From: an uncultured Roseovarius sp.
GTDB lineage: Bacteria; Pseudomonadota; Alphaproteobacteria; Rhodobacterales; Rhodobacteraceae
Length of the DNA stretch: 64,000 bases
Assembly (NCBI RefSeq): GCF_947489715.1
Contig: NZ_CANLER010000008.1
Coordinates: forward strand, 186,001-250,000
Reading direction: 5' to 3'
Both the position numbers and the translations under genes were made by a program. Shown here one piece after another: positions 1 through 9,665 of the stretch. Below the pieces are notes generated by a model. It saw only the letters and a program-made list of their open reading frames with translations. It was not told the origin of the DNA and did no database searches. Each line of letters opens with the position of its first letter. Position 1 is the first letter of the stretch.

Positions 1-672
1 GAAAACTACACGGCAGCATTGTTTTCGGGTGTCAATGTTCCGGTCGCGACGATGCTGTTCAATAGCCTGATCATGGCCATCGGCATTGCGGTCGGCAAGA
101 TCGCCATTTCGCTTCTGTCGGCCTTTGCCATCGTCTATTTCCGCTTTCCCGGTCGAACCACTTTTTTCTGGCTGATCTTTCTGACCCTGATGCTGCCGGT
201 TGAGGTTCGCATCGTCCCCACCTTTGAGGTGGTTGCCGGGTTTGGCATGCTCAACAGCTATTCCGGCCTGATTTTCCCGCTGATCGCCTCGGCCACGGCG
301 ACCTTTCTCTTTCGCCAGTTCTTCCTGACAATCCCGGATGAGCTGGCCGAAGCCGCCCGGGTTGATGGCGCCTCACCGATGAGGTTTTTCATCGACATCG
401 TCATCCCAATGAGCCGGACAAACGTTGCCGCGCTGTTTGTGATCTTGTTCATTTACGGCTGGAACCAATATCTCTGGCCGCTTCTGATCACCACCGATCC
501 CGAGATGAACACGATCGTGATGGGCATCAAGCAGATGTTCCCCTCGGGCGATGACGTGGCCGAATGGCCGGTGATTATGGCCACGTCCATCCTTGCGATG
601 ATCCCCCCGGTCATCGTCGTGATTTCAATGCAAAGGCTGTTCATCCGTGGCCTTGTCGACAGCGAGAAATAA
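1..672 (+). CDS. ugpE: ABC sugar/glycerol-3-phosphate permease, UgpE-like (5' end outside window)
   Basis: Inner-membrane permease of a carbohydrate-type ABC importer, probably for sn-glycerol-3-phosphate or a related polyol. The frame is open to base 1, so the start lies before the window. Hydrophobic segments alternate with a cytoplasmic EAA loop ([20 protein letters not shown], around base 345-410), the contact site for the ATPase. The C-terminus ends in [13 protein letters not shown], typical of MalG/UgpE-type permeases. It ends 3 bases before the ugpC-like ATPase, so the two are co-transcribed. Substrate is inferred from similarity of the pair to UgpE/UgpC; another sugar or polyol is possible. 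Confidence 0.85.
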   Translation, partial: ENYTAALFSGVNVPVATMLFNSLIMAIGIAVGKIAISLLSAFAIVYFRFPGRTTFFWLIFLTLMLPVEVRIVPTFEVVAGFGMLNSYSGLIFPLIASATATFLFRQFFLTIPDELAEAARVDGASPMRFFIDIVIPMSRTNVAALFVILFIYGWNQYLWPLLITTDPEMNTIVMGIKQMFPSGDDVAEWPVIMATSILAMIPPVIVVISMQRLFIRGLVDSEK

Positions 673-675
673 GCC

Positions 676-1731
676 ATGGCGACGGTCGCACTCATCAATG
701 TCAAAAAAAGCTTTGGCCCAACAGATGTGATCCACGGGATCGATGTCGAAATCGAAGATGGCGAATTCATTGTGATCGTGGGCCCGTCGGGCTGCGGCAA
801 ATCCACCCTGTTGCGCATGGTCGCGGGCCTTGAAACCGTTAGCGCGGGCGGCATCCTGATCGGTGGCGACCGCGCCAATGACAAAGAGCCGATGGACCGG
901 GACATCGCGATGGTGTTTCAGAACTACGCGCTTTATCCGCATATGTCGGTGCGCCAGAACATGGGTTACGGGTTGAAGATCGCGGGCCTGCCCAAGGATC
1001 AAATCACCGCCAAGGTCGACGAGGCCGCGCGGCTGCTGCAACTGGACGCGCTTTTGGACCGCAAGCCGCGGCAACTTTCGGGCGGACAACGGCAACGGGT
1101 GGCGATGGGCCGGGCAATCGTACGGGAACCAGCGGTGTTCCTCTTTGACGAACCGCTGTCCAATCTAGATGCCAAGCTGCGGGTACAGATGCGGCTGGAG
1201 ATAAAAGAGCTTCAGTCCAAGCTTGGCATCACATCGCTTTATGTGACGCATGATCAGGTCGAGGCAATGACGATGGCCGACCGGATGATCGTGATGAATG
1301 GTGGCGTGGCCGAGCAGATCGGAACACCCTTGGAGGTCTACGAAACCCCGCGCACGCTGTTTGCGGCCCAGTTCATCGGCAGCCCGGCGATGAACATTCT
1401 GGATGCAACGATCGTGAACGAGCAGATCGTTTCAGGCAGCACAGAGATCGTTGCAGCTCATGGGCCGGACGGCCCAGTAAAATTTGGCGTTCGCCCTGAA
1501 CATCTTCGCCAGGATGATGAAGGCCCGTTGCACGCCCAAATACAGATGACCGAACCTTTGGGCGCAAATACCTTGTTTCATGGGCGTTTGGTCGAGACCG
1601 ATGAGGAATTCACGGTTAGTCTTCAGGGTGTACATACCCTTTCACAGACGGGCACCGAAATGCGGTTTTCGGTTCAACCAGAGATGGCTCATGCTTTTGA
1701 CGCAACCACCAGATTGCGGCTTGAAATCTGA
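676..1731 (+). CDS. ugpC: ABC transporter ATP-binding protein, UgpC/MalK family
   Basis: ATPase that drives the preceding permease. At 351 residues it has the usual length for MalK/UgpC proteins with a C-terminal TOBE regulatory domain. Visible motifs are Walker [10 protein letters not shown] (near residue 38), signature LSGGQRQR (near 135), Walker [13 protein letters not shown] (near 155) and the switch histidine in YVTHDQ (near 190). The C-terminal third (FGVRPEHL...) is the TOBE-like part. It starts 3 bases after the permease stop and is the last gene of that operon; about 150 bases without a gene follow before the convergent LysR gene. Substrate specificity cannot be read from the ATPase. 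Confidence 0.9.
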   Translation: MATVALINVKKSFGPTDVIHGIDVEIEDGEFIVIVGPSGCGKSTLLRMVAGLETVSAGGILIGGDRANDKEPMDRDIAMVFQNYALYPHMSVRQNMGYGLKIAGLPKDQITAKVDEAARLLQLDALLDRKPRQLSGGQRQRVAMGRAIVREPAVFLFDEPLSNLDAKLRVQMRLEIKELQSKLGITSLYVTHDQVEAMTMADRMIVMNGGVAEQIGTPLEVYETPRTLFAAQFIGSPAMNILDATIVNEQIVSGSTEIVAAHGPDGPVKFGVRPEHLRQDDEGPLHAQIQMTEPLGANTLFHGRLVETDEEFTVSLQGVHTLSQTGTEMRFSVQPEMAHAFDATTRLRLEI

Positions 1732-1885
1732 CCCGAGCGAGTAGATCATTTTCAACACGAACCAATACTACTGGCTTTGAAATTCATATTATCTGAGACC
1801 GAAACTGTTCACTGTTGTGGCGGTCGAATTGCACGCCCCCGAAAGCATTTCACAAGCACGCAGTAGCGGCTTATTCCTTAACCGA

Positions 1886-2785
1886 TCAATCAAGAACCTC
1901 ATAATGCATCAACTCTTCGCTAATTCGTGTTTGGAAAAGTGAAGCTGCAATGCCAGTAGGTTGACCACGGTTGGTTATCATCGCGAGCTCGTGAATAATT
2001 GTTGGCATGAAGGGCCGCCAAACTACACCGTCGCCCAGGGGCGCTTTTCCATTCACGGGATCGATGATCGAAATGCTGTCTCCTGCAGCGACAAGATTTC
2101 TGGCGATAGCGTAAAAATAACTTGAAGCGTTGTAAGTTAAAGGCGCTTCAGCATTGGACATTATTTCGGCAAGTTGCCGGTCAATACTGTGATCTCCGGT
2201 TACAGCAATAACGGGACGGTCATTCAGATCTTTCGGCGTAATCACATCGAGCTTGGCCAAGGGGTCTTCGTTGCGCATGATACAGACACACTCCATGCGA
2301 ACCAGCTTGGTACTTAAACCGGCAACCGGAACCGGAGCATCGATAAGACCGATATCGATCTGTCGGCTGCCAACCCAAGAGGCAATCCTGCGTGAACTGT
2401 GTACACGTAGCTCGACATGGGTTCCTGGATAGTCACGCTGGAATTCAGCGATAACCTTCGGCAGGAAATTGTAGGACATTGCACCGTTGGTTGCGACGCT
2501 GATACCGGCAGTCGCACCTGAACGGATTTCATTCGCGCGTTGTTCGACGCGTGCCAGCGCCGTTATGCCCTGCTGCACTTCTTCATACAAAAGGATGGCT
2601 TCATTTGTGGGCGCAAAGAAGCCGCGATCACGATGAAACAGGCGAAAACCCAATTCAGCCTCAAGGTTCCCCAAGGCGACACTGACAGCCGGTTGTGAAA
2701 GATTTAGGCGCTGTGCGGCGCGCGACACAGAGCCCGCATCAAACAAGGCACTGAACACCTCAAGATGTCGCAACTTCAACCTCAT
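1886..2785 (-). CDS. LysR-family transcriptional regulator
   Basis: A 299-residue LysR-type regulator. The N-terminal winged HTH covers about residues 3-62 (SRAAQRLNLSQPAVSVALGN), followed by a periplasmic-binding-protein-like effector domain. It is divergent from the FAD amine oxidase and ABC importer operon, with about 150 AT-rich bases between them, the usual layout for a LysR protein that controls its neighbour. The effector is therefore likely to be the substrate of that operon, possibly a polyamine or a related amine; this is inference from position only. Confidence 0.9.
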   Translation of the reverse strand: MRLKLRHLEVFSALFDAGSVSRAAQRLNLSQPAVSVALGNLEAELGFRLFHRDRGFFAPTNEAILLYEEVQQGITALARVEQRANEIRSGATAGISVATNGAMSYNFLPKVIAEFQRDYPGTHVELRVHSSRRIASWVGSRQIDIGLIDAPVPVAGLSTKLVRMECVCIMRNEDPLAKLDVITPKDLNDRPVIAVTGDHSIDRQLAEIMSNAEAPLTYNASSYFYAIARNLVAAGDSISIIDPVNGKAPLGDGVVWRPFMPTIIHELAMITNRGQPTGIAASLFQTRISEELMHYEVLD

Positions 2786-2939
2786 CTACACTCCTCAACT
2801 CTATAAATTTTTCGAATACAAATATTATCTATATTAAATTGCTTAATTCAACTCACTTTATTACCGTCCAATAGTGCGAAAATTTAGATACCCTGGGGTC
2901 GAGTGCCTGTCTGGGTACGTGAGCCAGGAAGGGGTCGAA
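2786..2939. promoter_or_regulatory. Divergent intergenic region between the LysR gene and the amine oxidase operon
   Basis: About 150 bases, strikingly AT-rich compared with the neighbouring coding DNA, lying between divergent starts. It probably holds both promoters and the LysR operator. A Shine-Dalgarno run AGGAAGGGG at 2926-2934 lies 5 bases before a TTG at 2940, which decides the start of the amine oxidase gene over the upstream GTG at 2874. No operator could be assigned with certainty. Confidence 0.5.
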
Positions 2940-4283
2940 TTGACCGTTCACTCTAAGAATGAACGCAAGAGTTCTATCTGGGCTGACAACTGGAAGGACA
3001 GCTCGTATTGGTTGGATGGATATCCTGAAGTCCAGGATTTCTCCAGGCAATTGCCCAAAGCCATTGATGTCGTGATTGTCGGATCGGGCTATACTGGGTT
3101 GAACGCTGCCATTGAAACCGCGCGCGCTGGTCGGTCTACCCTCGTTTTGGACGCACAAATGCCAGGTTGGGGATGCAGCACGCGAAATGGCGGCCAGATC
3201 AGCACTAGCATCAAACCATCACGACAGAAGCTTTCTGCCAAATTCGGTAACAAGACTGCTATTGATATTCGTCGCGAAGGCGAGGCGGCACTTGACTGGA
3301 TTGAAGAGCGGATTTCAGGCGAAGGTATCGAGTGTGATTTCCGGCGGGTCGGACGTTTTCATGCAGCGCACAACGCTCAAAGCTACGAGCTTTTGACGCG
3401 CGATGCAGAGTACCTGACCCGAGAAGAAGGTATCGAAGCTTATCCTGTACCACGGCATGATCAGAGATCAGAGCTGGGATCAGACGTATATCATGGCGGC
3501 TTGGTTTTTCCGAAACACGCCGCGCTTGATCCGGCGCGCTATCATCACGGCCTGCTCAAGCGTGCTGTAGATGCGGGCGCAAATGTAATCGGACATTGCG
3601 CTGTGACTGGTTTAACAAAAACCTCAATTGGCCATGACGTAACAACGACGAAAGGCCACATCAAAGCGAGAGACGTAATTGTCGCAACCAACGGATATAC
3701 CGAAAACCTGACACCCTGGCTGCATCGCCGGGTAATTCCAATTGGCAGTTATGTTATCGCGACCGAACCGCTGGAACCTGATCTAGTGAACCGGCTGTTC
3801 CCCAAAGACCGTATTGCCAGCGATACCTGTAAGGTTATCTATTACTATCGAGCATCGCCGGATCGCAGACGCATCCTATTTGGCGGTCGCGTTTCGGCTG
3901 GCGAAACCGACCCAAGCGTAAGCGGCCCGCGTCTTCACAATGACATGTGCAGGATTTTTCCCGAATTACGCGGTGTCCGCATTTCGCATTCCTGGATGGG
4001 GACGGTGGCATATACCTTTGACGAGCTTGCTCATATCGGCGAACAGGACGGCATCCACTACGCGATGGGATATTGCGGATCCGGAGTTTCAATGGCGAGC
4101 TATCTGGGCATGCGGGTGGGACAGAAGGTTTTGGGCCTCAAGGAAGGCAAGACAGCGTTTGACGACCTGCCCTTTCCGACGCGACCGCTTTACAACGGAA
4201 AACCCTGGTTTCTGCCACCAATTGTGGCCTGGTACCGTTGGCGCGACCGCGTACAGTATGAAAGGGCAAGATCCACAAATTAG
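2940..4283 (+). CDS. FAD-dependent amine oxidoreductase (DAO family, PuuB-like)
   Basis: Flavoprotein of the D-amino-acid oxidase/gamma-glutamylputrescine oxidase family, about 447 residues. The Rossmann FAD motif VVIVGSGYTGLNAA lies near residues 43-57, followed by the glutamate/aspartate-ended strand LVLDA. The C-terminal part has GYCGSGVSMASYLG, the flavin-contact region of this family. I chose TTG 2940 because a good Shine-Dalgarno sits before it; GTG 2874 would add 22 residues. It leads an operon with a polyamine-type ABC importer, so it probably oxidises an imported amine or a glutamyl derivative of it. The exact substrate is not visible. Confidence 0.8.
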   Translation: MTVHSKNERKSSIWADNWKDSSYWLDGYPEVQDFSRQLPKAIDVVIVGSGYTGLNAAIETARAGRSTLVLDAQMPGWGCSTRNGGQISTSIKPSRQKLSAKFGNKTAIDIRREGEAALDWIEERISGEGIECDFRRVGRFHAAHNAQSYELLTRDAEYLTREEGIEAYPVPRHDQRSELGSDVYHGGLVFPKHAALDPARYHHGLLKRAVDAGANVIGHCAVTGLTKTSIGHDVTTTKGHIKARDVIVATNGYTENLTPWLHRRVIPIGSYVIATEPLEPDLVNRLFPKDRIASDTCKVIYYYRASPDRRRILFGGRVSAGETDPSVSGPRLHNDMCRIFPELRGVRISHSWMGTVAYTFDELAHIGEQDGIHYAMGYCGSGVSMASYLGMRVGQKVLGLKEGKTAFDDLPFPTRPLYNGKPWFLPPIVAWYRWRDRVQYERARSTN

Positions 4284-4382
4284 GCTACCCCGGACAGGAC
4301 TTCGCCTACCCGTTCGGAAAAACAAAATGGCGACAACGGGCGCAATTCCAATTTGCCCAACAAATCAGTGGAGGAGTAAAAA

Positions 4383-5423
4383 ATGAATATTAAGATAGCA
4401 ACGGCAGTGGCTGCCAGTATTTTGGCATCTGCGGCGGTAGCAGCCGACAAGTCAGTCACAATCGCATCGTGGGGTGGTTCGTATCAAGAGGCACAAAGCA
4501 AAGCTCTGTTCGAACCTGCTGCTTCCAATACCGGTATTGAGGTCAAACAGGAAACATATGGCGGTATGTCGGATGTTCGGTTGCAAGTCAGTTCCGGCCA
4601 GGTGACGCTCGACATTGTCGCCAGCGGATCGGGCTCTGCCGCGCGTGCTGCTGCCGAGGGTCTACTAGAGCCTCTGGACTATGGTGTGATTGATGTGTCG
4701 AATTTCTATCCAACACTGTATTCAGATTATTGCGTCGGCGGCGACGTGTTTTCGACCGTTTACGCCTGGAACACTGACACCTTTGGCGACAACGGACCAC
4801 AAAGCTGGGCTGATTTTTTTGACGTCGAAAAATTCCCGGGCAAACGTGCCTATCGCGGCAAGGTTGCCGGTGCGCTTGAGCCGGCGATCATGGCAGATGG
4901 TGTAGCACCAGAAGATGTCTACGACGTTCTGGGTTCGGAAGAAGGGATCGAGCGCGCATTGAACAAAATTCGCGAACTCAAGCCACATATCGACGTTTTC
5001 TGGACGTCTGGTGCACAGCACGCCCAACTGATGAAAGACGGTGAAGTTGACATGACAACTGGTTGGAACGGTCGATTCGACAATGCCAAAAAGGACGGTG
5101 CAAAGGTCGCCTACAGCTTCAATCAGGCACTGCTTGATTACGACTGCTTTGCCGTGCCCAAAGGTGCACCCAACAAGGACGTGGCGATGGAATTCCTCAA
5201 TGAGATTTCCAAACCTGAATATCAAGACGATCTTCCCAAATACATCACCTATGGTCCCACCAACAAAGCTGCCTACGACACAGGTGAAATAACCAGCGAA
5301 GTTGCCGCAGGGCTGCCATCATCGCCAGAGAACGCGGCGATGCAGGTACCCGTTTCGCTGGACTGGTACGCCAAATGGGAAACCATCGCGGCTGAAATGT
5401 ATCAGGAAATGCTGACGGAATAA
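4383..5423 (+). CDS. ABC transporter substrate-binding protein, spermidine/putrescine (PotD/PotF) type
   Basis: Periplasmic binding protein of 346 residues. A signal peptide occupies the first 20 or so residues (positively charged start, hydrophobic core, cleavage near AVAADKS). Mature sequence begins with the family pattern VTIASWGGSYQEAQ. The start has a strong Shine-Dalgarno (GGAGG before ATG 4383). It is followed by the ATPase and two permeases of the same system, so the transporter is complete. PotD-like proteins bind polyamines, but related ones take other amines or organic cations; the adjacent amine oxidase favours an amine substrate. Confidence 0.85.
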   Translation: MNIKIATAVAASILASAAVAADKSVTIASWGGSYQEAQSKALFEPAASNTGIEVKQETYGGMSDVRLQVSSGQVTLDIVASGSGSAARAAAEGLLEPLDYGVIDVSNFYPTLYSDYCVGGDVFSTVYAWNTDTFGDNGPQSWADFFDVEKFPGKRAYRGKVAGALEPAIMADGVAPEDVYDVLGSEEGIERALNKIRELKPHIDVFWTSGAQHAQLMKDGEVDMTTGWNGRFDNAKKDGAKVAYSFNQALLDYDCFAVPKGAPNKDVAMEFLNEISKPEYQDDLPKYITYGPTNKAAYDTGEITSEVAAGLPSSPENAAMQVPVSLDWYAKWETIAAEMYQEMLTE

Positions 5424-5488
5424 GCGGTCCGTGACAAAACAGAGCCACGGGCAAAAGCTGCCCGTGGCAGACCAATGGGGATAGGCAA

Positions 5489-6583
5489 GTGATTATTACC
5501 AAGCAGGACGCGCTTCCGATTAGCGTGCGCGACGTGACCAAGACCTATGGGGATGTTTTCGCACTGGACGACGTATCGCTTGAGGTGGAAAGTGGCGAGT
5601 TTCTGACGTTGCTGGGGCCGTCCGGCTCGGGCAAGACAACGCTTTTGATGGTTCTGGCGGGCTTCACCAGACCGGACAGGGGTAGCCTGAAGTTCGGCAA
5701 TGACGAAGTGATCCGCAAGCCCCCACATCTGCGTGATGTCGGAATGGTTTTCCAGAACTACGCGCTTTTTCCGCACATGACCGTGGCTGGCAATGTCGGA
5801 TATCCGCTGCGCCTACGCCGCGTGCCCAAGGCCGAGGCGGCCGAACGCGTTGAACGTGCCCTGGAAACGGTTCAATTGTCCGGGTATGGCGAACGGCGGA
5901 TAGACCAATTGTCAGGCGGTCAAAAACAACGCGTCGCGCTGGCGCGTGCCATCGTGTTCGAACCCCGAATTCTGCTGATGGATGAACCGCTATCTGCATT
6001 GGACAAGAAGCTGCGCGACCGGATGCAAATCGAACTCCGGCACCTGCACGAAAAACTTGGCATGACAACGGTCTACGTTACACATGACCAACGCGAGGCG
6101 CTTACGATGTCTGACCGGATCGCAGTAGTCAATTTCGGCCGGATCATGCAACTCGCCACACCGCAACAATTATACGACCAGCCGGAAAACAAGTTCGTTG
6201 CGGATTTTATCGGAGATTCCACCTTTTTGGACGTCGAGCGCGACGGCGAAAAACTTGTTGCCGGAACAACCGTGTTAAAAACCACACGACCTGTACCAGA
6301 GGGCAATAACCTGTCGCTTATGATGCGCCCTGAACGTGTGCGTCTGCTTGAGAATGCGGCCAGCGAAGATGTGAACGAATTTACCGCCACGGTCAGCGAA
6401 GTCGTCTATCAGGGCGAGAGCTTTCTACTTTATGCAGCCCTTGAAAACGGCACCGAAATGGCCGTGCGTGGAGCCATTAGAAGCGGCTCATTCACCTCTC
6501 TGCCGAAACCGGGCGAGACAGTGCGCCTGGGACTGGACAGTGCCGATACTGTCATCCTTTCGGACCGGGAGCAGCAGCTGTGA
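5489..6583 (+). CDS. potA: ABC transporter ATP-binding protein, PotA type
   Basis: ATPase subunit of the polyamine-type importer, 364 residues. It has Walker A GPSGSGKTT, signature LSGGQKQR, Walker B LLMDEPLSALD and switch region YVTHDQ in the expected order, then a C-terminal TOBE domain (MMRPERVRLL). The start is GTG at 5489, placed after a purine-rich stretch. The last codons overlap the next gene by four bases (GTGA), which indicates translational coupling with the permease. The gene belongs to the operon that begins with the amine oxidase. Confidence 0.88.
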   Translation: MIITKQDALPISVRDVTKTYGDVFALDDVSLEVESGEFLTLLGPSGSGKTTLLMVLAGFTRPDRGSLKFGNDEVIRKPPHLRDVGMVFQNYALFPHMTVAGNVGYPLRLRRVPKAEAAERVERALETVQLSGYGERRIDQLSGGQKQRVALARAIVFEPRILLMDEPLSALDKKLRDRMQIELRHLHEKLGMTTVYVTHDQREALTMSDRIAVVNFGRIMQLATPQQLYDQPENKFVADFIGDSTFLDVERDGEKLVAGTTVLKTTRPVPEGNNLSLMMRPERVRLLENAASEDVNEFTATVSEVVYQGESFLLYAALENGTEMAVRGAIRSGSFTSLPKPGETVRLGLDSADTVILSDREQQL

Positions 6584-7464
6584 CCACAACGGATATGAAC
6601 GCTGCAGGTCTGAAACGGGATGAAAGGCTGGAACGACTGAAACTGTTCGGACTAAGCTCACCCGCTATTCTGCTAGTGCTAGTCATACTGGTCATTCCGG
6701 TCGGATGGCTATTTTATGTCTCGTTCATAGGCGCGGATGGCTCCTTTTCGTTGGAAAACTACGAACGCATGATCAAGCGTAAATCCTATGGGCGTATCTT
6801 CCTGACGACATTCGAAGTCAGTCTGCTAACCACGGGCCTGTGCATCCTGATCGGCTATCCGCTTGCTTATTTCATGTCGCAATTGCCCAATCGCATCGCC
6901 AACCTATGCTTAATCACCGTGCTCTTACCTTTCTGGACGTCGCTTCTGGTACGTACCTACGCATGGCTGGTGCTGCTTCAAAAAAACGGCCTTGTGAACA
7001 AATGGGCCATTTCGCTGGGTCTCTGGGATGAACCGATCAAGATTGTCCATAACCTCAACGGGACGCTGATCGGGATGGTACATATCATGTTGCCCTTTCT
7101 GGTCTTACCCACATACGGCGCCATGAAGGCGATTGATCGCGACTATCTGAAGGCTGCTGCCAATATGGGCGCAAGCCCTGCGCGGGCTTTCTGGACGGTA
7201 TTCTTTCCACTGTCGACACCCGGCCTCTTCGCTGGTGCACTTATGGTTTTCGTCCTTTGCCTCGGCTTTTTTGTTACCCCTGCGGTCTTGGGCGGTGGCA
7301 AGGTCATCATGGTGTCTATGAAAATCGTCTCCAACATCGAGCTTTTCGTGAACTGGGGTGCGGCCAGCGCGCTTGGCGTGGTCTTGCTGATATTAACGGT
7401 GGCGGTCCTTTGGCTGGCCTCCCGCTTTCTGAAACTCGAACAGATGACGGGGGGCGGTCACTGA
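6580..7464 (+). CDS. potB: ABC transporter permease, PotB type
   Basis: First inner-membrane permease of the polyamine-type importer, 294 residues, with about six hydrophobic segments. The cytoplasmic EAA loop is AAANMGASPARAFWTVFFPL, near residue 195. The start is GTG 6580, which overlaps the potA-like stop in GTGA; an in-frame ATG at 6595 is an alternative. It is paired with a second, different permease immediately downstream, as is normal for PotB/PotC heterodimers. Confidence 0.86.
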   Translation: MTTTDMNAAGLKRDERLERLKLFGLSSPAILLVLVILVIPVGWLFYVSFIGADGSFSLENYERMIKRKSYGRIFLTTFEVSLLTTGLCILIGYPLAYFMSQLPNRIANLCLITVLLPFWTSLLVRTYAWLVLLQKNGLVNKWAISLGLWDEPIKIVHNLNGTLIGMVHIMLPFLVLPTYGAMKAIDRDYLKAAANMGASPARAFWTVFFPLSTPGLFAGALMVFVLCLGFFVTPAVLGGGKVIMVSMKIVSNIELFVNWGAASALGVVLLILTVAVLWLASRFLKLEQMTGGGH

Positions 7465-8288
7465 TGTTGAAATGGCTGCGCAGCCCCGCTTCGGAAACGC
7501 AAGTTACCCATGGCCAGCGGCTCTGGCTTTATATATTTGCGGGGATCACCATGCTGCTGCTGGTGACACCCACGTTGATCGTCATTCCAATGTCGTTTTC
7601 GGATTCGCAGTATCTCGAATTCCCCCCTGAAACATGGTCAACCCGCTGGTATGGCCACTATTTTGGCTCGGAAGAATGGATGCGCGCCACACGTACGTCT
7701 TTCGCGGCAGCGGTTCTGACGATGCTGGTTGCTACGCCTGTTGGCGTAATCGCAGCCTACGGGTTACATGCATCGAAACTGCCTTATATCCGGGCGGCTT
7801 TCGTCCTTTTGATCACCCCGATGATGGTGCCTGTCGTGCTGGTGGCAATCGGTGCCTTCTACGCCTATGTCAAACTAAAGATACTATATACCATGACCGG
7901 GCTAGTGCTGGCTCATACCATGTTGGCAATACCACTCGTATTGATTGTCACTGGTTCCGCGCTCAAAAGTTACGATATGAATCAGGAGAACGCTGCGAGG
8001 TCTCTTGGAGCTCCGCGATGGAAGGCGTTTTTAACAATCACACTGCCTCAAATCCGCTTTGCGGTTGTCACAAGTGCGCTCTTGTCGTTTCTGACTTCAT
8101 TCGATGAAGTGGTCGTCGCCATGTTTATTTCAGGTGGTGATAACCCAACGCTCACGCGCAATATGTTCAATGCGTTGCGCGACCAGATTGATCCGACCAT
8201 TGCGTCAATCTCGACGTTGATGATCGTAGTGACAACATTGATGATGGCGCTGGCACAAATTTTTGGACGCGGCAATTCCAGAAAGTGA
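7464..8288 (+). CDS. potC: ABC transporter permease, PotC type
   Basis: Second permease of the importer, 274 residues. I place the start at ATG 7464, which shares one base with the upstream stop (TGATG); the longer open frame upstream is only the shadow of the potB-like gene. Its EAA loop reads AARSLGAPRWKAFLTITLPQ. The first transmembrane segment (YIFAGITMLLLVTPTLIVIP) lies near residues 24-45. It ends the operon; a weak AT hairpin follows the stop codon. Confidence 0.86.
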   Translation: MLKWLRSPASETQVTHGQRLWLYIFAGITMLLLVTPTLIVIPMSFSDSQYLEFPPETWSTRWYGHYFGSEEWMRATRTSFAAAVLTMLVATPVGVIAAYGLHASKLPYIRAAFVLLITPMMVPVVLVAIGAFYAYVKLKILYTMTGLVLAHTMLAIPLVLIVTGSALKSYDMNQENAARSLGAPRWKAFLTITLPQIRFAVVTSALLSFLTSFDEVVVAMFISGGDNPTLTRNMFNALRDQIDPTIASISTLMIVVTTLMMALAQIFGRGNSRK

Positions 8289-8308
8289 TTTTCTTAAGTG
8301 TAAAATCA
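8286..8308 (+). terminator. Possible weak hairpin after the PotC-type gene
   Basis: Inverted repeat TGATTTT / AAAATCA with a 9-base loop, starting at the potC-like stop codon. The stem is only 7 bp and AT-rich, with no clear T-run after it, so this is a weak candidate terminator for the amine-transport operon. Confidence 0.25.
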
Positions 8309-8483
8309 TCATTGTCGCGACGGGGTTCACCTTACATAATCTAGCCGGAACTTAGGATTTGACACCAGATACGAGCAATAGTCTTGTGTAGTGCGAAGGG
8401 TGACAGAACCGCCAAGGACGTTTCACAGCGTCTATTGCGATCGGACCGAAATTGACGGTTTGCAGGCCATCCAACCAATTTTT

Positions 8484-9122
8484 TCAGTATTCAGGATTTT
8501 CGATCCACGGTTGGTAGACAAACTGAACACTTGGACGTTTTACAACCAAATCTGCAATGCGTTTGACGTTAGGGAATTCATTGATGACTGAATGACCTCT
8601 GGCCTTGCGCAACCAGGTGGTCAGCATGAAAAGGTAGATATCGGCGGCGCTGAATCTATTTCCCAACACCCATTCATTGTCGCAAATTTGATCGTCAATG
8701 ACCTGCCAGGTCTCCCTGAGTCGCCGAACACCACGTCTTTGCGCGCTTGGTTCATCCGCCGGCGTGTCAGCAAAGCGATCCGGGTAGTAGGTAAGTTGAT
8801 AGGCATTCTGAACCGAATTGGAAAAATACACGAGCGTCTGCAGATAAAGCGCGCGGGCCGGGTCATCTATTGAAGGTGCGAGACCTGCCTCGGGGTGACG
8901 GTCACATAGAAACATCGTAATCGCCGCGCACTCATACATGGTTCCTCCTTCCCATGTCAGCACCGGCACCCAACCGTTGGGATTGATAGCGAGTTGTTCA
9001 GACGGACGGGGCTTGTCACTTTCGACAGAGGTTTCAAGCAGCTCATACGGCGCGCCGATTTCTTCTAGAAGGACACGTACACCCATGGAGGCGCTTTTGA
9101 GTGTGTAGAAGAGTTTATACAT
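8484..9122 (-). CDS. Glutathione S-transferase family protein
   Basis: A 212-residue cytosolic GST. The N-terminal thioredoxin-like domain begins MYKLFYTLKSASMGVRVLLE and carries the region around VPVLTWEGG (cis-proline loop) and ECAAITMFLCDRHPE (glutathione contact). The all-helical C-terminal domain follows. It is the last gene of a minus-strand run of metabolic genes, 75 bases after the CoA-binding protein gene. Its role is probably conjugation or thiol transfer in that pathway, or general detoxification; the sequence does not fix a substrate. Confidence 0.85.
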   Translation of the reverse strand: MYKLFYTLKSASMGVRVLLEEIGAPYELLETSVESDKPRPSEQLAINPNGWVPVLTWEGGTMYECAAITMFLCDRHPEAGLAPSIDDPARALYLQTLVYFSNSVQNAYQLTYYPDRFADTPADEPSAQRRGVRRLRETWQVIDDQICDNEWVLGNRFSAADIYLFMLTTWLRKARGHSVINEFPNVKRIADLVVKRPSVQFVYQPWIENPEY

Positions 9123-9197
9123 GCAAACCTACCTCCAGTTCGGTCAGGCATGGTCTGTGTCACCATACCGCCATACCACCGATTTTCGACGGTTCTA

Positions 9198-9662
9198 TTA
9201 AATTCCCAAGTCTAATCTCGGCTTCCAGAAGGGTCTGAAGAGTTCAATTTTCGGACAGCGGTTCATTACGACTTGCAACCCAGCGCCTTCGGCCAGCCTC
9301 GCGGCTTTGTCGTCGTAAACGCCAATCTGACCCCAGAGCACCTTTGCTCCGATCTCTATGGCCTGTTCAGCGAAGCCATAAAGCTCTTCTTTAGGGCGGA
9401 ACACTTCGACCATGTCAACAGGACGGTCAATCTCAGCCAGAGAATGATAGACTTTGATGCCACGGATTTCGGTAATCTTTGGGTTCGGATTGACCGGGAT
9501 CATGTCATAGCCCGTTTCGTGCAACACGCGCAGCACGCCATAGCTGAACTTGGTCTTGTCGGCACTGGCACCCACCATAGCGATGGATTTCACTGATTTC
9601 AGTATATCGGCCAGATATTTCGGGTCGTAATCGTAAAGTTCATCCATTGCAGCGGCAGGCAT
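9198..9662 (-). CDS. CoA-binding domain protein (YccU-like)
   Basis: Small 154-residue protein made of a single CoA-binding Rossmann domain. The nucleotide loop is SIAMVGASADKTKFSYGVLR and the following strand DMIPVNPN is typical of the YccU/succinyl-CoA-synthetase-like fold. No catalytic partner domain is present. It starts 3 bases after the ferredoxin stop, so it is translated from the same transcript as the ferredoxin and SBP56 genes. Its biochemical role is unknown; context suggests it handles a CoA or acyl-CoA intermediate of this operon. Confidence 0.8.
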   Translation of the reverse strand: MPAAAMDELYDYDPKYLADILKSVKSIAMVGASADKTKFSYGVLRVLHETGYDMIPVNPNPKITEIRGIKVYHSLAEIDRPVDMVEVFRPKEELYGFAEQAIEIGAKVLWGQIGVYDDKAARLAEGAGLQVVMNRCPKIELFRPFWKPRLDLGI

Positions 9663-9665
9663 TGG

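Noticed and set aside
7257..7463. N-terminal extension of the PotC-type permease
   Set aside because: It is the potB-like gene read in another frame; ATG 7464 with stop-start overlap fits better.
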